Positions 34,709 to 46,792 are shown, numbered from the stretch's first letter. The stretch is 64,000 nucleotides of DNA from Nymphaea colorata (GCF_008831285.2 NC_045138.2:31467934-31531933), one strand, 5' to 3'. Notes: generated from the sequence alone by a model not told the origin. Made by a program: numbers and translations.

Positions 34709-35640
34709 GGATTTTCTCATGGCTGAATCAATACCAAGTGGCTTGAAGCTTCCTGAATCAGGTGTGGTCTGTTCTGGTCTCATTTAATCCCTTAATACAT
34801 TACATTATTTTCTTTTACAAAATCACGACTGAAAATTATTTGTGGTGGGAATTGCAATTTATTCACATTCAGTTTGTATGGTTTAACGGCCCTTGTTGAT
34901 GAGTCTAAGCCATTTCCAGAAAAAATGATAAACGGTCTATAGATAATATCAATCCAGAGTTCATCTCATGGGCTCGACAAGATCAAGTCCTCTTTAAGTT
35001 GGATTCTGTCTTCTTTAACAGAATCAATCATAGCCAACGACAATCAATCCATAGCCAAGTCGTTGGACTTAGGACTTCACGTGAAGTTTGGAAAGCATCT
35101 AAAAGATGCTTATGCCACCCAATCTGGGGGCCAAAATTCTGCTACTTAAAATGCATCTGCAGGATCTTAGGAAAGGGACAGAAGCATTGACGAATACTTC
35201 AAGCGTGCTAAACTTAATGCAGATCAATTGATGATTGTGGCTAAACTGATGGATGAGGATGACCTGGTCATGCATATCCTTCAGAGATAATCTAATATGA
35301 CATTTAAGACATTTGTGGGCATGGGTGTAGAACCTGTCTCTCTAAATGAGCTCTATGGGTTGTTATTAATACATGAATTTCTACTTCAGGCATCTAGTGA
35401 TCAGCCGACTGAGTCTCTCTTACTGTCAGCCAACTTTGCTCAAAATCAGGCAAATAACAGTTCTGATCAGCAAAATGGCAACTACAGAGACAGGAATTAG
35501 TGGAATAAACAAAAAAAAGTTGGCAAAACAACACTAGCAAAATTCAAAATCAAGATGGCAGTAAGGTGGTCTGTTAAGTGTCAAATGTGACAAACCAAGC
35601 CACAGAGCTAAACAATACAAGCAGATTTCTCATTTATTGA
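34709..35640 (+). pseudogene. Copia gag pseudogene
   Basis: Pieces of a plant copia gag occur in order but in several frames. They are ITTENYLWWELQFI near 34825 (usual L..NY..W..Q), NPEFISWARQDQVLF near 34955, QVVGLRTSREVWKA near 35058, and SLNELYGLLLIHEF near 35340. A decayed zinc knuckle lies near 35575-35620, where one base change and loss of the last Cys destroy the CX2CX4HX4C pattern. Stops and indels separate the pieces. No protease or integrase follows. Confidence 0.8.
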
Positions 35641-35795
35641 ATTCAAATGGGTCGAAGTCTTGATGAACTTGACCGAATTTTAATCCATTTAAAGCTAGGA
35701 TTTCTTATTCTGCATAGAGATCACTTGAGACCAAGTGTTGTATGTAGTTCCCTTTGGGTTTCCTCATGGGATACAAATTAAACATGGGAGTCACG

Positions 35796-35796
<1 letters not shown>

Positions 35797-35862
<66 letters not shown>
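35797..35862. repeat. (CT)n(TA)n compound microsatellite
   Basis: About 16 CT units (35797-35828) followed by about 17 TA units. It forms the left flank of MITE-like copy 2. Confidence 0.95.
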
Positions 35863-35864
<2 letters not shown>

Positions 35865-36069
35865 AATGGTGACTCTTAGAGTTCAGAGTCATTTTGCCAT
35901 TTAACCATGACCATTTAGTTGAACATGATAGACAAAAACAAGGAGAAAAAGATTATGGGTATTTTATCATCTAGTATTAATTCATAGGTTATCTTTTTGT
36001 TTTTCTTTCAACCATCTATTTCCTTCAAATGAACAGACATGGTTAGTTGGTTGGGTGACTCTGTATAAC
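35863..36069 (+). mobile_element. MITE-like element embedded in (TA)n, copy 2
   Basis: It begins TTGAATGGTGACTCT and ends GGTTGGGTGACTCTGTATA. It shares ATTTTATCATCTAGTATTAA, TTTCTTTCAACCATCTAT and CAAATGAA with copy 3 (62257-62434) and, inverted, with copy 1. Non-coding. Confidence 0.65.
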
Positions 36070-36272
36070 TAAGGGTGGGTGTCGGGCGGGGCCAGGATTT
36101 TTCGGGCCCGATAGGTTGGCCCAGTTTGGCCCGTTTAAGTTTAAAAAAATATATATTTTAAATTTTTTGTTGTAATAATATATATTTATTATTAATAAAT
36201 ATATTTTATATTTAAAAAATATTTTATTATTAAAAAAATTATTTTTTATTTTTAAATGGCAGGGCCGGGCGG

Positions 36273-36309
<37 letters not shown>

Positions 36310-36310
36310 G
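36070..36310. repeat. GC-rich / AT-rich / GC-rich fold-back-like segment with TA and GT runs
   Basis: GGGCGGGGCC and CGGGCCCGATA words on the left and GGGCCGGGCGG on the right enclose a block of about 110 bp of almost pure A/T. The layout resembles the TIR element at 6697-6999, but I found no perfect terminal repeats here. (TA)n and (GT)n runs follow at about 36272-36309. Confidence 0.4.
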
Positions 36311-36474
36311 ATCTTTATTTATTTTCCATCTCTCAAAAAGTGCGTTAGCCATGGTTTTTGTTTGGCAACATTTAGGTGCTTTTAGCGGCTGAAAATTTTA
36401 AAAAATAATCGTTTGGCAATAGAAGTTGTTGGCAAATACAAGAAAATTGAATGATGACTGCAAATGTCTGTCGA

Positions 36475-36532
36475 CAACTGGAGACATCAAGTTTGGACCG
36501 TCTGATTTTAGATCGAATGGCTTAAATCTTCC

Positions 36533-36576
<44 letters not shown>

Positions 36577-36835
36577 TCTTCTCAAAGAGAAGCCCCAGTC
36601 GCTCCTCCCCTACCATCGCCTGTGGGGCCGACGTTGCCTGGCAGCAGGAGAGAGCTGCCGAGCTCCCATTGCAAGAAGAGGAGAGAAAGTAGGAGAGGGA
36701 TTCACAAGGAAAGAAATAGTGAGAGGGAGGGAGCTGATAACATGGGAATCTAAGAGAGAGGGAGGGAGAGAAGGGAGATCTGGGCCGTCTCATCTTAAAT
36801 TGAACTTAAATTTGATGTCCTGTGGCCAGCCAATG
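36475..36835. repeat. Dispersed element, copy 1, with (CT)n(CA)n
   Basis: The left end is GACATCAAGTTTGGACCGTC. The right end, on the other strand, begins GGACATCAAATTTAAG and includes GAGACGGCCCAGATC, so the ends are imperfect inverted repeats. The interior carries (CT)n(CA)n at about 36531-36576 and a GC-richer centre (GCCTGTGGGGCCGACGTTGC). A related copy lies at 37415-37880. Confidence 0.45.
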
Positions 36836-36862
36836 GTTTTTTTTTATTTATTTATTTAAAAG

Positions 36863-37078
36863 GTGCACAAGCAAGCATTGCTAGGTGTGAAATTTGAAGA
36901 AGAAATTTATGTCCTTAGACAAGAATTTAACCGGCCAAATGATCGGAAGGTAGAAGCTATAAGGAGAACAGCTCAAAGCCTCTCAAAGAATGCATTCATT
37001 AATAGAATACTTCCGAAAATTAAAGATCATGCGTGGTCGTGTGACACATCCATTCTCCGCACACTCTGGCCATTCTAA
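36863..37078 (+). other. Short open frame, function unknown
   Basis: A 71-codon frame between two MITE-like copies. It has a charged composition (FEEEIYVLRQEF, DRKVEAIRRTAQ) and no motif I recognise. No leader, intron or neighbour supports it as a gene. Confidence 0.15.
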
Positions 37079-37414
37079 ATTTTGAGTAAAGCTCATTTTC
37101 CTCCATGTTTGCCTCATTTTTCCTCTTCATCATCATAGGCTTTTCCAAACTGTTATTAGGGAATTTGGGTTGGGATGACGATCGGAGTTGCCTTGCAATC
37201 GCTGATACTTTGTGTCATTGGAACGAAGGGGTAAAATTGATGCCAATCATAATTTATTTTTCTTTTTTTTTTCTTTTGCTATCTAAATTTGTTTCCAGTT
37301 GTTTCTGCTTGCAGAAGACCTAATTGCATGTGATGTCTACTTAATTAATGGGCTGATTCGTCCTTTATATAGTCTTTCAATGGTGGCTCCAATTTTTTTT
37401 TTTTGGTACATTTA

Positions 37415-37880
37415 GAAACATCAGATCTGGGTCGTTTGATCTTAAATGAAAAGGCCCAGATTAGTCAACTCTCTCTTACTCCCTCTATCAACTAATCCCT
37501 CTCTTCTCTCTCTCTCTCTTTCTCTCTACTCTTGTTGCAAAAAGGGTTCTCCTACGGCCCCTCCAGCCTGACATTGCCGGTGGGGGCAGGCCTAGGCTAT
37601 GGCTTCACTCCAGCGAATTGAAAAAAAAAATATACGATTGAAACTTTTTAGTTGTGCAATGTATTGTTTGGACTCAGGTTTAGTTTGGTTCCACCCGAAT
37701 CCAGAGGTTTGCCCATTGTGGGTACAGGTTTGCTCTATAAGAGCAAATTGCTGATGTGACCTGATAACGATTTCAAGGGAGGAGCTGTCGGGCTTTTCTT
37801 GAAAGTTGAGAGGGGAAGAAAGGAGAGATTTGGACCATCCAAAAGTTTGGATGGCCCAGGTTTGATGTTGCTAGGTATTT
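37415..37880. repeat. Dispersed element, copy 2
   Basis: Starts with CATCAGATCTGGGTCGTTTG and ends with TTTGGATGGCCCAGG then TTTGATGTTGC. It has a CT-rich interior and a CATTGCCGGTGGGGGCAGG core like that of 36475-36835. The two copies lie about 0.6 kb apart in the same orientation. Confidence 0.4.
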
Positions 37881-37899
37881 ACATCAAGTGAATGTCACC

Positions 37900-40419
37900 A
37901 TTCAGTTTTTTTTTTATATGTATATATTGCTGCCGATATTGTCGGTATAAAATGATCAACAAAAAAATAATCACTACATTCGCATTAGCCATTATTTATG
38001 GCGCGTGGTTTATGGTGACTTTAGTGATGACTTCTAATTCATTTAAAGAGGAATAATTAAATTTTAGCGGTCTAACAATCATCTACTCATAGAAGCATAA
38101 CTTTGCCTATATATGTATAAAGTGAATAACCATTACATTTTGATTTTAAACAACAAATTTTACACGTGACATCTTGTGAACCTTCATAAGGCTGATGACA
38201 AAGAAAAATTATGAATCTGAAACCTGGTAATTAAATATAAAATATAATAGGTTCCTTTTTGTTGGGTTTAAATTTGCAGACTTCTGCTGCTTCCTAGAGG
38301 ATCAGAGTCTGGGGAGGACTAAGAACTTCATATAATGGTTATGAAAAATAAGCGATACCTGGTTTTGCTTTCATCAACCTTCACAATAATTGTTATAAAC
38401 ACGACTAACGTGCTTCCTGTGGTGTTGGTATTCCCATTTCATTGTTGAGGTGAAAGAAGGCCCTACTAATTATGAACGTACTGCTCTTTTGGCCAATTTT
38501 TTGCCTTTTATTTTTTTATACTTGTTCCATAACATTTTTGCATCCACCTCAAGAATTGAACTGACGACCTGACTTTTTGCATCCACCTCAAGAATTGATC
38601 CTTCCTGGTAACAATATGAATCTTGGTTAATATCCTGTCCTTTTTCTCCTTTCATGAAACAATGAAAAAATTGGCATATTAGTGCACTTAGACAATATAA
38701 AATGTAATTATCCTGTTTAATCTCCCCCTATGTTGGTGTGATCCGAATGATGTAAAAGCAAGCCTTCGGACTCTCCAAGTCGTATGATCAAATGCAGGGG
38801 CACCATTAGGGCATGTTCAATTGCCTTGATATACATATTATCATCATTGTGTTGAAGGCAATGATCGAACCAATTCTCTGTCGCCTTCATGAAACTTTTT
38901 GGCAGTATCCACTATCCAGGGAGCATTGCTTGAGCGATAGAATGTGCCTTTAGTTTGTGTTTATTTCGCCTCGTATCTTAGATCTGCGTTGATTTAAGAT
39001 CCTAGGATCTCATATCCATGGATTTAATATCAGACCACCCCACCCTCTCCATCCGACCTTTCTGCGCTGCTTCGGATCTCAAATGCAACCTTAAAGTTCC
39101 ATGTTTTCTCAAAATTTTTTAATCAAATTTTCCCGTGTTCATATTATATGGGATCATGTTAAGTAATTGCTAAAACAAGACAAATTTCCAAGCATTTCAA
39201 ATCATACGACTTGGATGATTTTAGATTCGCTTAGGTTGGGTTTGATAGCCTTCAACCTTGGCTTCAAGGCTGCATAAAAAGGAATGTTTTGGGGGATCCT
39301 CGGTTCAGTAGCATGGATTCACATATTAAAAACCATAGATTTAAGTTTGGATGGGGATAGTCGGATCTTAAAATCATGAATCTCGTGGATTTTAGATCCA
39401 CAGTGAAACAGGCACAATTTTAATGAAAGTTTTTCTCTCTCTCTCTCTCTCTATCTCTTAAAAGAAAGAGGAGCCAACAAAAAATATTTAACATGGGCAT
39501 CCAATCCATGAAATATTGCTACACTCGAAAAAATAAATGAATAACAGTTGTGTATTTTCATTGTTGGGTGCACAATATACAAAGGGTGATTGTGCATGAC
39601 AACAATATTGAATAGGAGCAAGTAATAGTAGGACTAATCACCCGATCAGTAGAGATACGTAGCGAGCGGACATGATCTGAGGCCAGACTGCCATGGCACC
39701 AAGCTTTGAGTTCACGTTGTTTCAACACTAGCATTGAGCCTTCTCATCCCTGCCACACATATTTGAACTGCAAGATAATGCTTAGGCACGATCACGAACA
39801 CTATATTAATGCAAGAGTTATAATGTCATGCCACTGCTGCATAGAGTACCGGCTCAGTCCTACTAATGGTGACTCCAACCTAATCAAATGCCTTAGGCAC
39901 ATTTTAATTTGAACATAAACTTCAACGAGATTAACTTTGGAACATAGATGTCAAATGAGTCTTAGGCAAATCAAACCAACGAAAGGCTCACTTGAACAAC
40001 TCTTTGGTTGTAAAGAGGGACCACCGATGCACAAGTTAAGTAAGATGGCAGCTTTCGGACTTGCCCACTTATCCGGAGCGTCATTCACACTTACAGTGAG
40101 GAATATTGTTTCCAAATCAAACACAACTGCTAAAATATTTCCTACTTTTTAGGAGCCAACATCACACTAAGGCCGTCAACTTCCCATGGTTGCAACGAGA
40201 TGCGCCAGATTTTACGTGATTAAAAAGCCTCCTACACCTTATAAATGCCAGGAAATCAGTTTATTTTCTCATAGAGTTGTACTTCTTGGTACGAAATTGT
40301 AGACAAAAGGTAGGCACGAAAACTAATTTCCAACAAATTAAAATTATTAGTTCAATATAAATGCAAACTTTACTTTTAGCAACAAGAAAATATACTTAAT
40401 TTGGATTTAATATGGTTGC
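37900..40419. other. Intergenic sequence
   Basis: No gene recognised. A (CT)n run lies at about 39432-39455. A small duplication with TTTTGCATCCACCTCAAGAA occurs twice near 38536 and 38573. Confidence 0.4.
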
Positions 40420-40590
40420 AGTTTGGGTATGTAAACTAAAAAATCAGATTCGGATAAGATTCAAATTGGGAATACGGATTTGAATATAATATGGACTTTT
40501 CTTTGTTGATATTCAAATCGAATTCAAGTCTGAATATGTGAATATTGGAAAGAAAAAAAAAAGCAAAGTAAATCCAATTCGAACACCCTC
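40420..40590. repeat. Dispersed AT-rich element, copy C (partial)
   Basis: Shares AAATCAGATTCGGAT, GACTTTTCTTTGTTGATATT and GAATATGTGAATATTGG words, in order, with copy B at 10340-10775. Confidence 0.45.
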
Positions 40591-40819
40591 TTGATATAAA
40601 AAGAAACAGATTAAAAGAGGAATATATGATTGATTAGTTACACGTTGAGCATCGCAAACCAAGATGTCTCCGGCCATGGTACTGGTGAGTCCAAGCAGAG
40701 CGGGCCTATATTGATTTGTTTTTCACTTTACGCGTCGTGTGCATATATAGACGTACGGAATATAAACTAATTTTTGGGACATATATATGGCATAGGAATA
40801 AACTGTTCTCATTACCAAA

Positions 40820-40985
40820 TGACCCCTTAATGGCACAGGTGATTTATACCCCTTGTTCAGTTGTCCATCATGTCCGTCGTGTATTGCGGACGGCATTTGA
40901 TAGGAAGATTGATTAAACAGGACACGCGTGTTCTGTTTTCCGTGTCCTATGACCATCAAACGACCTCTTAATGGCACAGGTGATT
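40820..40985 (-). mobile_element. Partial MITE-like copy related to 8250-8949
   Basis: Read on the minus strand it gives GAGGTCGTTTGATGGTCATA, GGACACGGAAAACAGAACAC, then AATGCCGTCCGCAATACACGAC. This matches the left arm of the 8250 element. On the plus strand a 24-bp phrase with CTTAATGGCACAGGTGATT occurs at both edges (about 40825 and 40965), so the copy is bracketed by a direct repeat that includes the TTA junction. Confidence 0.55.
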
Positions 40986-41929
40986 CTTCGGCACAATCTA
41001 CTCGGTCTTGGACTCCAACTTTGGAGATGACTAACATAAAAATGGACATTTCCATGTAATAACTAGGCTATCAGATTTTTATCGGTTCTTTGCTGCACAT
41101 TGGCTTCAGATCCAGTTATGAAACTGCATACCAGTCCGGATCAAACTAGTGATTGGATCCAGATTTCTTTACCATATCGGACTAACTGAATTCGAAATTG
41201 GGTTGGTAATCGCATGTACACAAAGTTGCTTCCAAAGAATCTTGCACTAAGTGGTAAAATATTGATTCTTGCACTTGATGGTGAAATGGAATTTGAACTT
41301 CTGATACCGCTGATTGGATAGCCAACTGAGGTCTCAACAATAACACTTCAAAATATGATAAGTGGGAACTTATACCTGTGCCCGCATAAATCTTTTAGCC
41401 AAGGATTGATCATAAGAAGGAAAAAAATTTTCTTCAGTAATGACAAGGGAAATCACCAAGTTCAATTGCCAAGCTAGGTACATAATTCTTTTTCAGATGA
41501 CATATTTATTGGGAGAAGATGCCAAACAACATCAATTCATTTGTGTCAAAAGTTTCCTAGCAAAGCTACTGCTACCAAAATAGTACACCAATTCAAATAC
41601 ATACAAGTAGAGTTTTTCTACTGTAAAAATTTACTGGTAGAACTATTATGGGGCCATCTGATAATTACCTTATATCTAATATGATTTGGTATCATTTTGG
41701 ATCCTCATCTTTGAGGTCAGATCCTTCTCCATCTGCTCTAAAACCCAGAGCTTTCAAGCCAGCATGAACTTGACTAAAGCCAGAATTTTTCATATCCTCA
41801 GACTTGATAAAGCTCAGATACCGATGTGGACCTCCCGCACATGGAACACTCAGATTCAGATCCAAGGCTAATAACTCACTGGTCCACACTAGTGACCGGG
41901 CCCTGCAGGGCTCGGCCCATCGTCGCTAG
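40986..41929. other. Intergenic sequence
   Basis: No gene or repeat family recognised. Confidence 0.4.
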
Positions 41930-42200
41930 TCACGTTCGTTCTTCTCTTCTTCCAACAAGCTGAGGAGACGTCCTTTCTAATGGCCTCTCCTTGCCAGAAG
42001 AAGAGAACACACACCAAAATGAACAGCAAGAGAGCACACAAGCTTCGAGCCCTCATTATCGCCAACTCCGCAGAAAGGGTTGTGATTCGAACCAGTGATC
42101 TCTGTGTTAATAATGTACAGCAAGCTCAACATCCAGCTAACCTCATTTGGTGCACGAGAATTCCAAAGCTTCAACACCAACTCTGGTTTTGGCTTTATAA
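41930..42200 (-). repeat. Possible tRNA-derived SINE
   Basis: On the minus strand GGTTCGAATCAC (about 42085) matches a polymerase III B box. A weak A-box-like GTTAGCTGGATG lies about 50 bp upstream (about 42136). No cloverleaf can be drawn and no poly-A or T-rich tail is clear. This is suggestive only. Confidence 0.25.
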
Positions 42201-42568
42201 GAGCAACTGTAAGAGGCCAGTGGACTCTTTGCTTGGCAAGGTCGTTCGGTCTATGCTTTTTCTTCTTTCCACCAACGAGCTCCGTGCGCGCAGGATTTTC
42301 CCAAACAAATGTGTTCCAGTGAATTTAAGCCAAGTGTTTCAAGTTTTCTTCTATTATTGAGATCTTTTTCTTGGACACAATCTAGTGTTTATTTTTTTCG
42401 GAAGTGAATTTAAGCCAAGTGTTCAAATTCTTGGCTTTGGAATTGCTTGCTTAATTTGTTATTGGGCGTGTTGAATTGGAAGGCTTGAGGCCTACAATTG
42501 CTCGCAGCCAAGTTGATATAAGTGCCCCTATTTTGGAGCTTGGAGTTAAGTTGGGGCTGAGAAAGGGT

Positions 42569-42637
42569 CTCCTACTGAGTCAATGAGGAACTAAAGTTCT
42601 CCTACTGAGTCAATGAGGAACTAAAGTTCTCCTACTG
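42569..42637. repeat. 30-bp tandem repeat, about 2.3 copies
   Basis: The unit starting TCTCCTACTGAGTCAATGAG and ending AACTAAAGT is repeated exactly twice, and a third copy is cut after TCTCCTACTG. Confidence 0.9.
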
Positions 42638-42929
42638 GTTTTAGTTGTAGATTATTGCTTCATTATCATGTGTTCGTGGTGCGTGCGTGCGTGCATGCAA
42701 GTACTTGTGTGGTATGATCTTGGTGGATATTAGATTCATGAATGTTTTTCGATGAAGCTAACTCCATAAAAGTGATTTTAATGCGTGTAAACTCATGCAG
42801 CAAGTTCAAACACATAAACTTTAACAGGTCAATCATATTATTAATGCTAATCTCAATCATTTCTCGATTATATGTAGAAAAATGTAGGAAAAGAATGAAT
42901 GAACGTATAGCCCTTGAGAAACCATACAT

Positions 42930-43205
42930 GCAGCAAGGGGGAGCTAGAAACTTTTTGTTATGGAGCCCAATTATATCTTTCAAGGTTTTTACCGGGGAAG
43001 AAATGTGTTTTGTAAAAGTTTTGAAGGCGCCAAATGAAAGTTTTTGTAAGTTATAACATTTTTTTTTCCGAAATCAAAGTGTCAAGTTATTAAGCGTTTA
43101 CCTTCAGTCTTATTTTTTTAATTTCAGTTTCAAATCTTTCTTAAATGAAGGGTAACACTTTTTTTATTTAAAATAGACAGATTTTGCTCCTGAATTTGCC
43201 ACTGT
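42930..43205. repeat. Probable transposon remnant
   Basis: Left phrase AGGGGGAGCTAGAAACTTTT and right phrase TTGCTCCTGAATTTGCCACTG resemble the two ends of short 'gagccaggaattt... gccactg' elements common in plant genomes. Family assignment is a guess. Confidence 0.25.
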
Positions 43206-44478
43206 ATTTAAGGCTTATTAATTTGAAAATTGGTTGGTGATATTAATTATATGTTTGATGATTCAGATCTTGTTATGATCCAACTTTAGTTGTATCTAAA
43301 AGCTGGATGTGGACTTGTTTTATCGATCCAAATACATCTATATTTTTTTTTTATGATGGAGTATTTATCTATTTATTTTTGTTCATCATCAATGATTGCG
43401 TACTTATTATCTATTTATTTTTGTTCATTTTGTTCATATTCTATGTATCCAATTTAAATTGCATCCAATTCGGTTTACTATTAGTTATTAAGCACATTCC
43501 TTCACAATAAAGGGTGGAGTTTATTTACATAAACATGCAAGATCAAACATGGTTTGGTTATCACTTTTATTACTCGCCATGGAGTTGAAATTGAGCATGA
43601 GTGATAGATTCGACAGCCTTTCAAACTAACCTGTGTTCTATCATTGTTTCTCTATGATAAGGTTTGGAATGAGATTTCATTTGTGTCTTGATGATAGCAT
43701 ATATATGGCATCATGGCTTGGTTCGGTAGACTCCAACCAACCCGTCTTCTAACAGCTTTAGTTTCAGCCTCAAAGAAACTAAGAACCCAAACAACCAATC
43801 ACTTAAAATAACCCACTCACAAGTCTTTAAAGATTTCTCACAATATTCAATATGAAACTGAACTTTTCAAAATATAGCATTAAACACTTAACTCATGTTC
43901 ATTAAGATTGACTTAGGGAAGATATTAAATTGAATATGTTCTTTAGTATAAATCAAGATATCTAAAGTTCCTGCAAATTGTAAGGCTTATGAATTTTATA
44001 TTTGCGATTCATTGTCCATCAAAATGATTCTTTAGGTATATAATGAAATGAATTTTTTCATTGTACAGTCTATGGATCGGATATTCTAAAAGTTGCTATA
44101 CATTTTATTTGGTCACTGTGGAATATTATTGATTTCAAGGAATAATGGCGGAAAGTTTTTTGGAATTTAAGAACTATACAACATAAGTAGATGTAGATTT
44201 CACACACACACACACGTTATTTGACTGTTTATTACTAACATTCACATTCTTAACTTATATATGTTGTTGGCATAATGCCTACGCATGTGCACGTTTATGT
44301 AGGGATGTTCAAATCTGCCATATGATTAAAAATTAAAAAATCCGTTATTAAAATGAAGTCGCTATAAAAACGTTAGGCTGTAGTTTATGGTTTTTTCAGT
44401 AATGACTTATGGTGCTTTCAATAATAGATTTGTTAATTTTTGCTATTTAGCAATATTTAAGATTTGGTTGATTTGAAT

Positions 44479-44480
<2 letters not shown>
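43206..44480. other. Intergenic sequence
   Basis: No gene recognised. T-rich, with a short CA run at about 44203-44215. Confidence 0.4.

Positions 44481-44482
<2 letters not shown>

Positions 44483-44514
<32 letters not shown>
44483..44514. repeat. (TA)n microsatellite upstream of the PPR gene
   Basis: Sixteen AT units about 190 bp before the PPR start codon. Confidence 0.95.
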
Positions 44515-44516
<2 letters not shown>

Positions 44517-44705
44517 AGAAAATAAAATAAACCTCCTAGCGGATGTTGGTGATACAATATTTAAAATGCTTGATAGAAAAGCATTAGCAATGTATGGCGT
44601 TTTTAACGACAGTTTTTTTAGTGACAGGAAGTCTTATCGATTCGGTATTGGAGGCATGCTCTGTTCCGGTTTTGCCTCCCTCCACAATAATAAGAGCGGC
44701 CAGAG

Positions 44706-46792
44706 ATGAGAGCCCCTCCCCACCAGCTCATTTCCGGCGGCCTAGTTGTTCCACCGTTCCCCTTTCGCCGTCACCTCCTCTCACTCGTCTCCGCCGACCC
44801 CCATTATGCTCTATGCACCTTCAACAACCGAACAACGAACCATGGATGCTCCCTTGCCCTCGCCTTCCTCTGCCCTGTCGTCATCGAGACCTTACATCGC
44901 TCTCTGTCTTCCTCCCCTTCTTTGCGGGGCCACGCCGCAGACCTCCTCTGCTCCCGCCAAAGGAAGGACGTGCCTTCCTCCAAGATGGCGGTTGAGCTAG
45001 TCGTCGAGACGTTGATTAATGGTGATAAAGCCGACGGCACGAGCTTGGTCGGCGCTGTGGTCGCGGCGGCGAGGCTGAGAAATCCTCGGCTGGGGAGGTG
45101 GGCTCATGGGATTGCAGTTAAGGGATGGATGCCCTGGGACCCACATTTGGGCTCTGCCCTGGTTGGAATGTACGGGAAGTGTGGCTGTTTGGATGACTCC
45201 CACCAAGCGTTCGTCGAAATGCCGGAGAGAAACTTGGTTTGCTGCAACGCCATGATGGATGCATTCGCGAGGTCGGGGGAGCTCGAATCTGCAAGAAGGA
45301 TCTTCGATTATTTGGGTGCCAGGGATATTGTGTCCTGGAATACGATGATCGGTGGATATGCTAGGTGGGGTCTTGCAGGCGAGGCCTTGAGACTGTTTCG
45401 GCAACTGTTGTTGGAGGTTGACGGGTTGGAGCCCAACAAGGTCACTTTTTTTATTGTTTTTCTAGCATGCACATGTTTGAAAGATGTCGAATTGGGAAGG
45501 CAGGTTCATGGCTTGGTTGTTGTTAATCAGATGGGTTCGTCGATTGGGATCTGTAATGCACTTGTTGATATGTATTCCAAGTGTGGTAGACTGGATCTTT
45601 CATGGCAGGTGTTCGACAGAATGCCTGAAAGAGACATTGTCTCTTGGAACACGATGTTAGCAAGCTTTGTGAGGGGCAAGTGCTTTTTTAAGGCTCTCAA
45701 GCTCTTTGTTTCCATGCAAGCGGTTGGTTTCACCAGACCCGATGAATTCTCTATGGTCTCCGTGATAAATGCTTGTGCACTGTTGAAAGAATGGAGTCTA
45801 GGGAAATCTTCACATGCTTGTATAGAGAAGATGGGAATGGTAAAGGACGGTATCTTATGCAATTCACTCATTGGCATGTATGCAAATTGTGGGTTTCCTG
45901 AAGATGCACTTAAAGTCTTCCGGACGTTTCCTTGCAGGGATTTAGTATCCTGGAACACCATGTTAAATTGTTATGTTGACAAAGGCTTTCCTGTTCAGGC
46001 ATTGTCTCTGTTCCATGATATGCAAATGTCGAATTTCAAACCTGATAAAATTACCTTGGTGAGTCTGACTTCGGCATGTTCACAGTTGGGTGATGGGGGG
46101 GTCAGCAGATGCCTGCATGGCTACATTATCAGAACGCCGGCTGAACTAGACACCGTCGTGTATAACTCTGTCATAACTATGTATGCCAGATGTTGCTGCC
46201 TGAATTATGCGTGCAGGATATTCCATATGATAGACGTCAATGATCGGAATGTGTCGACATGGAGTGCTATGATAGGGGCCTTGGCTACACATGGCAAGGG
46301 CATGGAAGCTCTGGAACTCTTTTCTGAAATGCGAAAGATTGGTCCTCAACCAGATGATATCACCTTCATGGAAGTTTTATCTGCATGCAGGCATTCGGGT
46401 TAGTTGACGAAGGTCGTCAGCTTTTTCATTGCATGACTCAGGGATATAATATCATGCCTACTTACGAGCACTATGGATGCATGGTTGATCTTCTTGGACG
46501 TGCTGGGCATCTTGAGGAAGCTGAGCAATTGGTCAGGAATATGCCAATGAAGCCTAGAACATCCATTCTTGGGGCTTTACTTGGTGCGTGTAGGATCCAT
46601 GGCGATGTGGAGATTGCAGAGCGCGTTATGAAACAGCTAGAGTTGGAAGTTGACAGTGACGGCATCTATGTACTTATGTCCAACATCTATGCTGCCTCTA
46701 ATAGGTGGGATAGAGTAAAAAAGGTGAGGCGTTCGATGAGGGAACAAGGGATCAAGAAGAAGGATGCTGGTTATAGTTTTGTTTCAAGCTAG
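44706..46792 (+). pseudogene. E-class pentatricopeptide repeat (PPR) gene with one frameshift
   Basis: PPR proteins bind organellar RNA and act in editing, splicing or stability in mitochondria or plastids. The intronless frame from ATG 44706 gives 565 codons. The N-terminal ~45 residues are Arg/Ser-rich with few acids, as in a transit peptide. From about residue 100 come PLS-type repeats with VSWNTMIGGYAR, NALVDMYSKCGRLD, VSWNTMLASF, NSLIGMYANCG, VSWNTMLNCYVDKG and STWSAMIGALATHGKGMEAL. At SACRHSG the frame meets TAG (46401-46403). The expected continuation, LVDEGRQLF through YEHYGCMVDLLGRAGHLEEA and an E-type tail ending GYSFVSS, is found at once in the next frame to 46792. One missing T near 46399 explains this. 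No DYW domain follows. It is either a recent pseudogene or an assembly error, because the rest is intact. Confidence 0.9.

Noticed and set aside
42040-42140. A tRNA gene, because of GGTTCGAATC on the minus strand
   Set aside because: No acceptor stem or cloverleaf can be formed. At most it is a tRNA-derived SINE.
44594-45404. Other frames overlapping the start of the PPR gene on both strands
   Set aside because: They are shadows of the GC-richer PPR N-terminus. Only the 44706 frame leads into PPR motifs.
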